A DNA stretch of 64,000 nt from Rathayibacter sp. SD072 (GTDB lineage: Bacteria; Actinomycetota; Actinomycetes; Actinomycetales; Microbacteriaceae): contig NZ_JADILJ010000013.1 of NCBI RefSeq assembly GCF_017355185.1, positions 18,268-82,267 on the forward strand, in the 5' to 3' direction. Position numbers and translations under genes: made by a program. A model generated the notes under the pieces. That model was not told where the DNA came from. It did not search any database and saw only the letters and a program-made list of their open reading frames with translations. The number at the start of each line of letters is the position of its first letter. Positions within the stretch are counted from its first letter, which is position 1. Positions 1-8,746 of this stretch are shown here, piece after piece.

Positions 1-856
1 GCGGGATCAGGGATCCGAGGAATGCGACGCACGCGAGCAGCGCCGGCACCGGTCCCCCGATCGAGACCAGGAGGATGAAGGTCAGCACGCCGTTCACGCC
101 GGCCAGCGTGACCTGGCCGACGACGTAGCGGCCGACGGCTCCGGTGATCTCCTCGCCGACCTCGCGCGCCTTCGCGCGGTGCGAGGCGGGGGCGAAGCGG
201 TACGCGACGGACTTCATCGACCGAAGCGACGCCAGGAAGTAGAGAGTGAGGATCAGCACGATGATCGCGCCGGTCACTCCGCTCGCGATGCCCGTGCCGA
301 CGGCGAGCAGCCCGCCGCCGAGCGAGAGCAGGTTCTGCGGATTCCCGATGAAGCCCTGCACCGTCGCGATCAGCTGATCGACCTCGATCACGCCGCGCAG
401 CTGATCCTCGAGATCGAGCACCCACTGCTGCGAGGCGATGTCGGTGACGATGCGCGGAGCGTCGGTGACGAACAGGGTGAGCTGCTCGACCAGGATCGGG
501 ATGATGTAGAGCAGCAGACCGGCGAAGCCGAGCACCACGACCGCGAACACGATCGTGATCGCCAGGGCGCGCGGGATCCGCTTGCGCTCGAGCCAGGACA
601 CCAGGGGATCCAGGCCCAGCGCGAAGAACATCGCCACGAAGACGTAGGTGAGCACCGTGCTCAGCTCGACGACGAGGCCGCCGAGCACGAGGGCCACGAG
701 GACGCCGAGACCGCCGAACAGCCCGATGCGGAACGAGCGGATGGTGAAGACCGGGCGCTCCTGGTCGGCCGTCACGACGATGTCGGAGTCGACCTGCGGC
801 GGTGTCGGCGCGGCCGCGCGCCGTCGGGCGCGGGCGAACATGCGTCTGGTCCTCAT
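1..856 (-). CDS. AI-2E family transporter (3'-truncated by window edge)
   Basis: A multi-pass inner-membrane protein of the AI-2E/PerM exporter family. The C-terminus lies outside the window; about 285 residues are visible. After a basic, proline-containing cytosolic tail (about 1-40) come hydrophobic helices near residues 43-60, 66-82 and 97-117. They are followed by the family-typical stretch in which a Gly-Leu-Asp-Pro turn precedes a Trp-Leu-Glu-Arg-Lys amphipathic segment. A long soluble loop (about 125-195) and further helices follow. The start is the ATG at 856; an in-frame ATG at 841 is the alternative. It is the last gene of a minus-strand run with cell-surface polymer genes, 76 nt after the glycerophosphotransferase. 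The exported substrate is unknown; the family name does not prove AI-2 export. Confidence 0.85.
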   Translation of the reverse strand, partial: MRTRRMFARARRRAAAPTPPQVDSDIVVTADQERPVFTIRSFRIGLFGGLGVLVALVLGGLVVELSTVLTYVFVAMFFALGLDPLVSWLERKRIPRALAITIVFAVVVLGFAGLLLYIIPILVEQLTLFVTDAPRIVTDIASQQWVLDLEDQLRGVIEVDQLIATVQGFIGNPQNLLSLGGGLLAVGTGIASGVTGAIIVLILTLYFLASLRSMKSVAYRFAPASHRAKAREVGEEITGAVGRYVVGQVTLAGVNGVLTFILLVSIGGPVPALLACVAFLGSLIP

Positions 857-932
857 GGGACGAGCGTAGCGGCGCGCAGGAGGCGCTCCTCCGCGCCCGG
901 CGGGACTTGACGCGGGCCTCACCGGCCCCCGC

Positions 933-2213
933 TCAGCCCTCCGGATCGTGGTCGTCGACAGCGGGATCGTCGCGGTGGAGGGCCGCGTGGCGGTCCCACT
1001 CCTCGAGCAGGTGCTCGATCGCGGCGTGGAAGCGCGCGGTCGCGGCTCCGGGGCGGGTGTCGCCGAAGTAGTGGGCCACCCAGCGCTGCAGCCGCTCGAC
1101 GGCCGCCGCGTCGCGCTCGACGCCGGCGAGGCGCGTGGTGATCGAGGACGCGTCGGCGGCGAGGAGCCATTCGGCGTCGCCGAGGTAGCCGGACTCGTCC
1201 ACGTCCGCCTCCGGGCTCACGGGCCGCGTCACCATCAATGGCAGACCGGTCGCGAGCCGGTCGTAGACCATGGCCGAGACGTCGAGGACCGCGACGTCGG
1301 CGGTGAGCTGCCAGCCGAGCTCGGCCGCGGTGTCGTGGACGTGGGCGGCGGTGCCGTCGGCGGCGTTCGCCGCGGCGATGAGGGCGATGATCTCGCGGTT
1401 CGCCGCTCCGTACGCGGGGTCGACCGCCCCGCTGCGGGGGTGGGGCCGGTAGACGAGGCGGTAGCGGGGGTCCGCGAGCAGGGCGCGCACGAGCGCCACT
1501 CCGTGGCTCGCGACGGAGCCGTAGCCGGCGGCCGCCCGATCGCCCTCCCAGGTGGGTGCGTAGAGCACCACGCGGCGCTCATCCGGCGTGAACGGCGTGC
1601 GACCGGCGAGGTGGTCGGCCTGGGGACGGCCGATCGGGATCGCCCGCTTCTCGAAGTCGAAGTCCCAGAGGACGCGGTGCAGCCGTGCGAGGGCGGCGTC
1701 TCCGGCGATGAGGCTGTAGTCGTAGGCCTTGAACTGGTTCGTCGTCATGTACATCTTGTCGCTCTCGCCGTGGTTGACGAAGACGTGCCAGCGGCGCCCG
1801 TAGCGCATCATCTGGAAGTTGCGGGAGTTCTGGTTGACGTACAGCACGATGCGCAGCGGCTGCCGCGCGATCGTCTCCTCGAGGTCCACGACCGAGCGGA
1901 CGTAGGCCACGGGGACGGGGCTCTCGCGGAGCAGGACCGCGGCGGCGCTCGCATTGCGCGTCAGCAGCACCACGGGCCGCGTCTTCGCGAGCTCGACCAG
2001 AGGGCGGTACCACTGGCGCACCTGGTAGAGGTTGATGTCGCCGTCGGCGAAGTACACGCCGATCTCGAAGCGCCCCTCGGGCAGCGGGGCTCGCGCGGCG
2101 AGGAGCCGGGCGACGGTGTGCCGGGCGCGGCGGGCGGCGAGGAGGTCGGCTCCGACCTTCCGCGCCAGCCGCGCGTCCCTGACGAGGCGGAGGAGGAGAT
2201 CGCGGGACGTCAT
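933..2213 (-). CDS. CDP-glycerol glycerophosphotransferase family protein (TagF-like)
   Basis: Predicted cytosolic-face transferase (426 aa) that moves glycerol-phosphate or a related polyol-phosphate from a CDP-activated donor onto a cell-wall polymer. The C-terminal half carries the family landmarks: Val-Asn-His-Gly-Glu-Ser around residue 145, the IPIGRPQADHL segment near 200, an Ala-Pro-Thr-Trp-Glu turn near 220, Tyr-Arg-Pro-His-Pro near 255, and a Leu-Asp-Val-Ser-Ala-Met segment near 310 before the nucleotide-binding end. The N-terminal 80 residues are basic and poorly conserved. It sits downstream of two GT2 enzymes and a CDP-alcohol phosphatidyltransferase, which supports a teichoic-acid-like or phosphoglycan role. 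The acceptor cannot be told from sequence. Confidence 0.85.
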   Translation of the reverse strand: MTSRDLLLRLVRDARLARKVGADLLAARRARHTVARLLAARAPLPEGRFEIGVYFADGDINLYQVRQWYRPLVELAKTRPVVLLTRNASAAAVLLRESPVPVAYVRSVVDLEETIARQPLRIVLYVNQNSRNFQMMRYGRRWHVFVNHGESDKMYMTTNQFKAYDYSLIAGDAALARLHRVLWDFDFEKRAIPIGRPQADHLAGRTPFTPDERRVVLYAPTWEGDRAAAGYGSVASHGVALVRALLADPRYRLVYRPHPRSGAVDPAYGAANREIIALIAAANAADGTAAHVHDTAAELGWQLTADVAVLDVSAMVYDRLATGLPLMVTRPVSPEADVDESGYLGDAEWLLAADASSITTRLAGVERDAAAVERLQRWVAHYFGDTRPGAATARFHAAIEHLLEEWDRHAALHRDDPAVDDHDPEG

Positions 2214-2263
2214 CGCTCCAGGCTACAAGCCGCCCCTCCTCCCAGTGGGCACCGCGAGGGGCG

Positions 2264-4153
2264 TCAGGAGAGGGGGGTCACCCGGAGCCAGACGAACTGC
2301 AGCGGTGCGAGACGGAAGCCCTCGCGGAGGTCCACGGTGACCTCGGTCACGAGATCCAGGGCCCACGGATCCACGCCGCCGAAGCGCTCCGGGGCGATCT
2401 CCTGCACCTCGTCCGAGACGTTCGCCAGCACCAGCAGCGCCTCGCCGTCGCCCGGCCGCTGGTAGCCGAGCACGTGGTTGTTCTGCGCGTCGAAGACGGT
2501 GAGCGCGGTGCCCGCGAACAGCGGGACCGACTTGCGGATGGCGATCAGGTGCAGCAGGCCGCCGAAGACCTCGCCGGCGACGGTGCCCGGCGTCTCGCGC
2601 TCGGCGTAGCGCTCCGCCGGGCGGCGGGGCCGGTTGACCCATCGGGAGTCCCCCGCGGTGGCGGGGTCGTCGCGGTAGGAGTAGTCGTTCAGCTGGCCGA
2701 CCTCGTCGCCGAGGTAGAGCAGCGGGAGCCCTCCGGTGCTGAGCGCGATCGAGTGCGCGAGCAGGACACGCTCGATCCCGTAGGGGTCGCCCGCCTCGAT
2801 GCCGGCGAGGGACGCGGTGGTGCCCGACACGCGGCGGTCCCCGGTGCGCGGGTTCTCCTGGAACGGGACGCCGCGGGCGAACGTGCCCTCGAAGCGATCG
2901 GTGTAGAAGTCGTTCAGGAAGCGGCGGTGGCCCGCGGCATCGATCCCGAGCTCGGCCGCATCCTCGTCGGCGAAGGTCCAGCCGATGTCGTCGTGACCGC
3001 GGACGTAGTTCACCCAGGCGGTGCCGTCGGGCAGAGCGTGTCGGCGCTCGAGCGCCTGGGAGAGCAGACGGACGTCGCGGGTCGCGATCGCCTCCCACGT
3101 CAGCGCCATCTGCAGCGGGTTGTACGAGAGCTGGCACTCCTGGACGTCGATGTACTCGACGACCTCGTCCGGGTGCACGATCGCCTCGGACTTGAACAGC
3201 AGCGACGGAGCGGCGAGGCGGCAGACCTCGTTGAAGGCGCGCAGCAGCAGGTGCGCCTCGGGCCGCGACTCCGAGGTCGTGCCGAGCTCCTTCCAGATGA
3301 ACGCGACGGCGTCCATCCGCAGAGCGTCGATCCCCTGGTTGGCGAGGAAGAGCATCTCGCCGGCCATCGCGCGGAAGACCTCGGGATTGGAGTAGTTGAG
3401 GTCCCACTGGTAGCGGTGGAAGGTCGCCCAGACCCAGCGGCCGTCTTCGAGCGGCACGAAGGAGCCCGGGTGGTCCTCGGGGAAGATCTCGCGGGTCGTC
3501 CGCTCGAAGGCGTCGGGCTGCTCGCGGTCGGGGAAGATCCAGTAGTAGTCCTCGAACCGCTCCTCACCCGCGAGCGCGCGGCGCGCCCACTCGTGCTCGT
3601 TCGAGGTGTGGTTGAAGACGAAGTCGACGACGAGGGCGATCCCCTGGGCGCGGAGCTCGGCGGCGAGCTGGCGCAGCTGGTCCATGTCGCCCAGGTCGGG
3701 CCGGACGCGGCGGTAGCTCGAGACGGCGTAGCCGCCGTCGGACTCCCCCTCCGGGGCGTCGAAGATCGGCATCAGGTGGAGGTAGTCGAGCCCGATCTCG
3801 CGGAAGTACGGGATCTCGGCGCGCAGTCCCGCGAGGTCGCCGGCGTAGCGGTCGACGTAGCAGACGCCGCCGAGAGCCTTGTTCGAGAGGAACCAGTCCG
3901 GGTGCTGCTCGCGCGCCCGGTCGAGCGCGCGCAGCTCCTCGGGCCGCTGGGCCCAGGACGAGGCGGCGAGGGCGACGACGCCCACGATCTGCTCGGCGAG
4001 GTCCTCGCGGTCGCCGTAGACCCCGGAGAGCAGCTCCACCAACCGGGGCAGGTGCTCGTCCAGGCGGGCCCGGAACTCGTCGTCGTCCCCGACGACGGCC
4101 CCCTCATCGAGGTGCGTGCGCACCGTGGCGAGCAGCTGCGTCGAATCGAACAC
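2264..4153 (-). CDS. Amylosucrase-like GH13 alpha-glucan enzyme
   Basis: A 629-aa GH13 (alpha-amylase superfamily) enzyme that most resembles amylosucrase, which makes alpha-1,4-glucan and fructose from sucrose. A helical N-terminal domain (1-90) precedes the (beta/alpha)8 barrel. Visible catalytic elements: DFVFNHTSNEHEWA (about 177-190), nucleophile Asp281 in ALRMDAVAF, acid/base Glu323 in KSEAIVHP, and the NYVRGHDDIGW block with Asp389, close to the amylosucrase signature. No signal peptide is seen. The start is the GTG at 4153, 8 nt after GGAAGG; a longer reading to 4318 would run into the upstream glycosyltransferase gene and lacks family similarity. Trehalose synthase or another sucrose-active GH13 enzyme is possible. 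It sits between glycosyltransferase and glycerophosphotransferase genes. Confidence 0.85.
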   Translation of the reverse strand: MFDSTQLLATVRTHLDEGAVVGDDDEFRARLDEHLPRLVELLSGVYGDREDLAEQIVGVVALAASSWAQRPEELRALDRAREQHPDWFLSNKALGGVCYVDRYAGDLAGLRAEIPYFREIGLDYLHLMPIFDAPEGESDGGYAVSSYRRVRPDLGDMDQLRQLAAELRAQGIALVVDFVFNHTSNEHEWARRALAGEERFEDYYWIFPDREQPDAFERTTREIFPEDHPGSFVPLEDGRWVWATFHRYQWDLNYSNPEVFRAMAGEMLFLANQGIDALRMDAVAFIWKELGTTSESRPEAHLLLRAFNEVCRLAAPSLLFKSEAIVHPDEVVEYIDVQECQLSYNPLQMALTWEAIATRDVRLLSQALERRHALPDGTAWVNYVRGHDDIGWTFADEDAAELGIDAAGHRRFLNDFYTDRFEGTFARGVPFQENPRTGDRRVSGTTASLAGIEAGDPYGIERVLLAHSIALSTGGLPLLYLGDEVGQLNDYSYRDDPATAGDSRWVNRPRRPAERYAERETPGTVAGEVFGGLLHLIAIRKSVPLFAGTALTVFDAQNNHVLGYQRPGDGEALLVLANVSDEVQEIAPERFGGVDPWALDLVTEVTVDLREGFRLAPLQFVWLRVTPLS

Positions 4154-4202
4154 CGTCGTCCTTCCGGGGGCATCCGCCCCGGCGGGAGCGGCTGCCCCGA
4201 TG

Positions 4203-5093
4203 CTAGACGATGGGCGGACGCCCGGCGAAACCCATGCGGAGCACGGTCCGCCAGGACATCGCGCGGCGCGATCCCGGGTCCGCGAGCCAGCCCTCGCGCC
4301 ACCCCGCGAACCAGGCACGGAGCGCCGGGAGGTCGCGCGCCCAGCGCAGGCACTGGATCGCCGTCCAGGAGCCCACGTAGGCGAGCGCGAGCGGAGCCGG
4401 CAGGTTGCGCCGCGCGAGCCAGACGCGATTGCGCGCGTTCAGCCGGTAGTAGTCGGCGTGCCGGGTCTGCTGGATCACCGGATGCTGCGCGACGAGCTCG
4501 CCCGCGTACCAGGTGGTGCGCCCCGTGTCCCAGACCCGCCAGGCCAGCTCGATGCCCTCGTGGGCGTAGAAGAACGGATCCGCCCAGCCGCCCGCCTGCT
4601 CGAACACGTCGCGGCGCAGCACGACCGCGCCCTCCCAGACCGAGAAGACGGGGCCGGAGCGGCGGGGGTCGCCCTTGAGGATCCGCGGGATCCAGCGGCG
4701 CGGCGCGGGGGTGCCGTCGGTGCTGTCGACCCGCGGCTGCACGAGTCCGATGCGCCGGGGCGAGTCGAGCAGGGCGATCGCGTCCCGGAGGAAGGTGGGC
4801 GACGGCACGCGCGCGTCGTCGTCGAGGAAGAAGAGGTGCTCGCCCCGGGTCGCGGGGGCACCGGCGTTGCGTCCCGCGGGGATCCCGACGTTCTCGGGCA
4901 GTGCGAGCGGGCGGACGCCCTCCGGCAGGCCCGTGGGCTCCCAGCCGTTGCCGACGCAGACCACGTCGAGCTCGACGCCCTGCTGCGCGAGCACGCTCGC
5001 GAGCCCCGCGGCGAGGTCGTCGGGGCGCGTGCCCTGAGTGAGGACGACGACTCCGACGCTCGGCAGCGGCGCCGGCCGATCAGGAGCGGACAC
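4203..5093 (-). CDS. Glycosyltransferase family 2 (galactofuranosyl/rhamnosyl-transferase-like)
   Basis: A 296-aa GT-A fold glycosyltransferase. The N-terminal nucleotide-sugar fold begins with VGVVVLTQG (residues 13-21). The metal-binding DDD motif is at Asp91-Asp93 in FFLDDDARVP. A GRNAG segment (74-78) and an acceptor-side Gly-Ile-Glu-Leu-Ala-Trp-Arg stretch (about 163) fit the GT2 subgroup that includes galactofuranosyl- and rhamnosyl-transferases. There is no transmembrane segment, so it is probably a peripheral membrane enzyme. It overlaps the upstream CDP-alcohol phosphatidyltransferase gene by 14 nt, which suggests translational coupling. It is likely a polymer-building step in the same surface glycan pathway; sugar specificity is unknown. 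Confidence 0.85.
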   Translation of the reverse strand: MSAPDRPAPLPSVGVVVLTQGTRPDDLAAGLASVLAQQGVELDVVCVGNGWEPTGLPEGVRPLALPENVGIPAGRNAGAPATRGEHLFFLDDDARVPSPTFLRDAIALLDSPRRIGLVQPRVDSTDGTPAPRRWIPRILKGDPRRSGPVFSVWEGAVVLRRDVFEQAGGWADPFFYAHEGIELAWRVWDTGRTTWYAGELVAQHPVIQQTRHADYYRLNARNRVWLARRNLPAPLALAYVGSWTAIQCLRWARDLPALRAWFAGWREGWLADPGSRRAMSWRTVLRMGFAGRPPIV

Positions 5094-5880
5094 GCTTGGA
5101 CGCCATGATCGCGATGAAGTGGCCGACGAGGGCGAGCACGGCCAGCGGCAGGAGCGCCGCGACCAGCACGCGGTCGGCGGTGCCCGCTCCGACCACGAGA
5201 CCGACGAGGGAGGCGGCGAACGCCAGCATGGTCAGCTCGACCGAGTGGTAGAGGCGGTGGAAGGGCACGAACCGGGCCGCCCGGCGGAGTCTCGCGAGTC
5301 CGGAGGAGGACGGCACCGCCTCCCCCTTCGTGTCGGCGAGCTTCGTCAGTCCCGCGTTCGCGCGGGCGACGTGCACCATGTCGTTGAGCGCCTTGTTGAG
5401 GACGATCACGAGCGCCAGGGCGAGGCCGATCGTCGTCCAGAGGAAGTCGCCCGGCGTCTCGAACGGGAACCCGGCAGCGCGGAGCCCGAGCGCGATCGGG
5501 ATGAGCGACTCCGTCGTGTAGTGGCCGACCTTGTCGAGGAAGACCCCCGCAGGGGACGACGTGCGGCGCCAGCGGGCGACCTCGCCGTCGCAGCAGTCGA
5601 CGAGCATCTGCAGCTGCCCGAGCAGGAGCGCGAGCGCCGCGCCCGCGACGCCCGGGATCAGCAGCGCGGCGGCCGCGCTCCAGCCCACCAGGATCATGAG
5701 CCCGGTGACGCCGTTCGCCGAGATCGAGGTGCGCAGCAGCACCCAGGTCAGGTACGGCGAGAAGCGCCGCAGGTAGAGCGACGCCGTCCAGTGCTCGGCG
5801 TTGCGGCGCCCGCGCACCTCGGGGGGCTGCGCGACCGCCTTCAGCTCGGCGATGGATCGGGGTCTCGTGGTCGCGGTCAT
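5080..5880 (-). CDS. CDP-alcohol phosphatidyltransferase family membrane enzyme
   Basis: A 266-aa integral membrane enzyme, expected to transfer a substituted phosphate from a CDP-alcohol to a second alcohol. The family signature D-x2-D-G-x2-A-R-x8-G-x3-D-x3-D is present at Asp95, Asp98, Gly99, Ala102, Arg103, Gly112 and Asp116, but the last position (residue 120) is His rather than Asp. Several hydrophobic helices follow (about 55-95, 130-165, 205-260). The ATG start overlaps the stop of the upstream GT2 gene (ATGA at 5877-5880). Because it is flanked by GT2 genes and a TagF-like gene, a sugar-phosphate or polyol-phosphate transfer is more likely than membrane phospholipid synthesis. The altered last acidic residue may change activity. 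Confidence 0.85.
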   Translation of the reverse strand: MTATTRPRSIAELKAVAQPPEVRGRRNAEHWTASLYLRRFSPYLTWVLLRTSISANGVTGLMILVGWSAAAALLIPGVAGAALALLLGQLQMLVDCCDGEVARWRRTSSPAGVFLDKVGHYTTESLIPIALGLRAAGFPFETPGDFLWTTIGLALALVIVLNKALNDMVHVARANAGLTKLADTKGEAVPSSSGLARLRRAARFVPFHRLYHSVELTMLAFAASLVGLVVGAGTADRVLVAALLPLAVLALVGHFIAIMASKRVRS

Positions 5881-7007
5881 GCGCCCCTCGCAGTGTCGGT
5901 GCCGTCGTCGCCGGCCGTGGGGACCCCGCCGGTGCGCGGCTGGTTGCGCGCCGCCGAGATGTTGCTGGTCAGACCTGCGAAGCCGAGCACGAATCCGGTG
6001 CCCCACGCCACGTGGATCGACGGGATCACGACGGCGAACCACAGCATCGCGCGCGGACCGTCGACCCGGGCGACGGCGACCGTCGCGGCGGCGACCAGCA
6101 CGAGGTAGCCGAGCGGCACGACCAGGCCGAGCAGGAGCCAGGGCGCGGCGCCGACGAGCGCCTGGACGACTCCGGCGGCCCCCGCCAGCAGTCCCAGGGC
6201 GAGCAGGGCGACGAGCACGGGCGGCGCGAAGTAGCGCAGCGACCGCGAGGCGGGGAACAGCCGGGTCAGCTCCCCTCGCCACATCCCCGTCGAGAGGAAC
6301 TGGCGCAGCAGCGCCCGCATCGACGGGCGGGGTCGGTAGGTGACGGTGAGGCGCGGCGTGAACCAGACGGTGCCGCCCAGCTCCCGCAGGCGCCGGTTCA
6401 GCTCCCAGTCCTGGCCGCGCTTGAAGCGCTCGTCGAAGAGCCCCGCGCGCTCGAGTGCCGTGCGCCGGAAGACCCCGAGGTACACCGTCTCGGCCGGTCC
6501 CTCCTGCCCGCCGACGTGGTGCGGGGTGCCGCCGAGGCCGATGCGGGAGCCGTAGGCCCGCGCGACCGCGCGCTGGAACGGGGTGAGACCCTCGGCCGCC
6601 ATCACGCCTCCGACGTTGTCGGCGCCCGAGCGCTGCAGGGTCTCGACCGCGATGCGCGCGTAGTCCTGCGGCAGAACGGAGTGGGCGTCGACGCGGACGA
6701 CGACGGGGTGCGTCGACGCGCGGATCGCCGCGTTCAGGCCCGCGGGAGTGGAGCCGACGCTGTTCGCGACCACGCGGATCCGCGGGTCGGCGGCGCTCAG
6801 CTGCTCGACGAGCGCCTCGGTCCCGTCGATGCTCGGCGCGACCGCGAGGACCACGTCGAACGGCCCCGGGTAGTCCTGCGCGAGCAGCGAGTCGACCGCG
6901 GCGCGCACGTGGGTGACCTCGTTCAGGACGGGCATCACGTACGAGACGCCGGGGAGCTCCGAGAGGTCGTCCGTCGACGCCTTGTCCGTCGGGTTCTCGG
7001 GCTGCAT
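5877..7007 (-). CDS. Glycosyltransferase family 2 with C-terminal membrane helices (ExoA-like)
   Basis: A 376-aa GT2 enzyme. The catalytic domain runs from GVSYVMPVLNE (about 20-30) through the acidic metal site in VVRVDAHSVLP (about 107-117) to the KRGQDWELNRRLRE block (about 200-213), which resembles the QxxRW-region of processive GT2 enzymes. Two pairs of hydrophobic segments (about 250-300 and 305-345) anchor it in the membrane. It is similar in layout to succinoglycan synthesis enzymes of the ExoA type. It is the first gene of the six-gene minus-strand run and overlaps the next gene by 4 nt. Likely function: adding a sugar to a lipid-linked intermediate of a surface polysaccharide; the donor is unknown. 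Confidence 0.85.
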   Translation of the reverse strand: MQPENPTDKASTDDLSELPGVSYVMPVLNEVTHVRAAVDSLLAQDYPGPFDVVLAVAPSIDGTEALVEQLSAADPRIRVVANSVGSTPAGLNAAIRASTHPVVVRVDAHSVLPQDYARIAVETLQRSGADNVGGVMAAEGLTPFQRAVARAYGSRIGLGGTPHHVGGQEGPAETVYLGVFRRTALERAGLFDERFKRGQDWELNRRLRELGGTVWFTPRLTVTYRPRPSMRALLRQFLSTGMWRGELTRLFPASRSLRYFAPPVLVALLALGLLAGAAGVVQALVGAAPWLLLGLVVPLGYLVLVAAATVAVARVDGPRAMLWFAVVIPSIHVAWGTGFVLGFAGLTSNISAARNQPRTGGVPTAGDDGTDTARGA

Positions 7008-7072
7008 ATGTCCAGTTCGTGCGGGAGGAGCCGGTCGTCCACGAGGATCCGGGCGGAAGTCCGCACCACACT

Positions 7073-7106
7073 AGCAGCCCCCGAGGACGGATCCTCAGGG
7101 GCTGCT
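7073..7106 (-). terminator. Hairpin terminator after the HtrA-like gene
   Basis: AGCAGCCCC (7073-7081) pairs with GGGGCTGCT (7098-7106), and GAGGA (7083-7087) pairs with TCCTC (7092-7096) inside. It lies 20 nt past the HtrA-like stop codon and upstream of the GT2 gene. There is no clear T-run, so termination may be weak or partly Rho-dependent. Confidence 0.6.
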
Positions 7107-7125
7107 CGGGAGTGCGGGAGGAGCG

Positions 7126-8631
7126 TCAGCCGGTCGCCATCGTCCCCAGCGTCGCGTCGAGCTCGTAGCTCTGACCGCTGCGGACGTAGGTGATCTGCAC
7201 GTCGGCGTTCGCGGCCCGGGCGCGCACCTGCGCGGTCAGGTCGGAGGCGTTCGTGATGGGGGTGCCGTCGATCGCGGTGACGATGTCGCCCGCCTTCAGA
7301 CCGGCCGCCTGCGCGGCACCGCCCGAGGTCACCTCGCGGATCGCGGCGCCGAGGACGTCCTCGGTGGAGTCGGTGACGCTCGCTCCGAGCAGCCCGTGGG
7401 TGGCCGACCCGTTCGCGATGATCTCCTTCGCGATGCGCTCCGCGACCGCGCTCGGCACGGCGAAGCCGACTCCGATGTTCCCGCTCTGATCGCCCGAGCT
7501 CGAGGAGCCGGCGCTGGCGATCGCGACGTTCACGCCGATCAGCTCGCCGTCGCTGTCGAGCAGGGCACCGCCCGAGTTGCCGGGGTTGATCGCCGCGTCC
7601 GTCTGGATGACGGGGAGCGAGATCGTGCTCGTGGCCTGGGTCTGCGGGGCCTGACCGGGGATGTCGAAGTTGAAGGGGCTGTCGGTGCTGCCGCTGGAGC
7701 TGTCGCCCGAGTCGTCGGGCGCCGCGGAGGAGGCGACCTGGATGCTGCGGTTGAGCGCGCTGACGATGCCGTCCGTGACGGTCCCGGAGAGGCCCAGCGG
7801 CGCTCCGATGGCCACGGCGGTGTCGCCGACGTTGATCTCGGAGGAGTCGGCGAAGGTGATCGGCGAGAGATCGGTCGCGTCGGTCAGCTTGATCACCGCC
7901 AGGTCGAGCGTGGGGTCGGTGCCGACGATGGTGGCGTCGTAGATCCGGCCGTCGCTCGTGGTGACCGTGACGGCGGCGTCCGCGACGCCTCCGTCGAGCG
8001 TCACCACGTGGGTGTTGGTGAGGACGTAGCCGTCCTCCGACAGCACGATGCCCGAGCCGGTACCGGCGGAGGAGCCGCCGCTCACCGCGATCGTGACGAC
8101 GCTCGGAGTGGCCTTCGCCGCCACCGCGGTCGCGGTCGTCGCGTCCTCGGCGTTGTTGACGGTGATGGTCTGCGAGCCGCCGGACGACACCACGCGGGTC
8201 GCGGAGCCGTTGGAGGCGGACCAGAGTCCGAACACGCCGGCTCCGGCGACCCCGCCGACGACCGCGCCGATCGCGAGGGCGGCGACGACGCTGACCCCGG
8301 CGCGGCGCTTGGGGGCCGCAGGGGGCTGCTCCCCCGCGGGGCCGAAGGCGCTCGAGGACGGCGGGTTCTCGGAGCTGTGCACCGTGTTGGCGGCGGGCGG
8401 CGCGTACTGGCCGTACCGGGGACCGGGGGCCACGGGCTGCGGCCGGTTCTCCTCGGAGGAGTTCGACGTGTACGGAGGCTGCGGCGTGGAAGCGGGCTGC
8501 GGCGAGGACTCGGGCAGCGGGACGGTGGGGTGCTCGGACCCGCGGCCCTGCTCGGGGGCCGGGGACCCCTGAGGGCCCGTCGGCGTGGTGGGATCCTCGG
8601 GCTGACGGGGACCCTCGTGACTCTCGGTCAT
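7126..8631 (-). CDS. Membrane-anchored trypsin-like serine protease with PDZ domain (HtrA/DegP family)
   Basis: A 501-aa envelope quality-control protease. The N-terminal 110 residues are Pro/Ser/Gln-rich and cytosolic; one membrane segment follows (about 112-136); the protease domain is outside the cell. The catalytic triad is visible as His208 (LTNTHVV), Asp243 (LDLAVIKL) and Ser353 (GNSGGALL). A PDZ domain occupies about 405-495. A Ser/Asp-rich loop (about 300-325) is inserted between protease strands. The start is the ATG at 8631 with GGAAGGAG upstream; a longer frame to 9135 would cross the divergent aminotransferase gene. The layout matches actinobacterial PepD/HtrA proteins that respond to envelope stress. 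Confidence 0.92.
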   Translation of the reverse strand: MTESHEGPRQPEDPTTPTGPQGSPAPEQGRGSEHPTVPLPESSPQPASTPQPPYTSNSSEENRPQPVAPGPRYGQYAPPAANTVHSSENPPSSSAFGPAGEQPPAAPKRRAGVSVVAALAIGAVVGGVAGAGVFGLWSASNGSATRVVSSGGSQTITVNNAEDATTATAVAAKATPSVVTIAVSGGSSAGTGSGIVLSEDGYVLTNTHVVTLDGGVADAAVTVTTSDGRIYDATIVGTDPTLDLAVIKLTDATDLSPITFADSSEINVGDTAVAIGAPLGLSGTVTDGIVSALNRSIQVASSAAPDDSGDSSSGSTDSPFNFDIPGQAPQTQATSTISLPVIQTDAAINPGNSGGALLDSDGELIGVNVAIASAGSSSSGDQSGNIGVGFAVPSAVAERIAKEIIANGSATHGLLGASVTDSTEDVLGAAIREVTSGGAAQAAGLKAGDIVTAIDGTPITNASDLTAQVRARAANADVQITYVRSGQSYELDATLGTMATG

Positions 8632-8746
8632 GGGTAGTGCTCCTTCCAAGCGGGGATAGCTTGACCAGCGAACCTGGGGGTTCCTTATGACCGGGCTGGA
8701 AGCGGGACTCGAAGACGGAGATGGCTCCACGGTGCAGACTGGTGGC

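Noticed and set aside
4154..4318. Longer amylosucrase start at 4318
   Set aside because: It would overlap the upstream glycosyltransferase gene and adds low-complexity residues; GTG 4153 has a good GGAAGG site.
7396..8637. Plus-strand 413-codon frame opposite the HtrA-like gene
   Set aside because: Shadow frame of Gly/Arg/Asp-rich nonsense; catalytic triad is on the minus strand.
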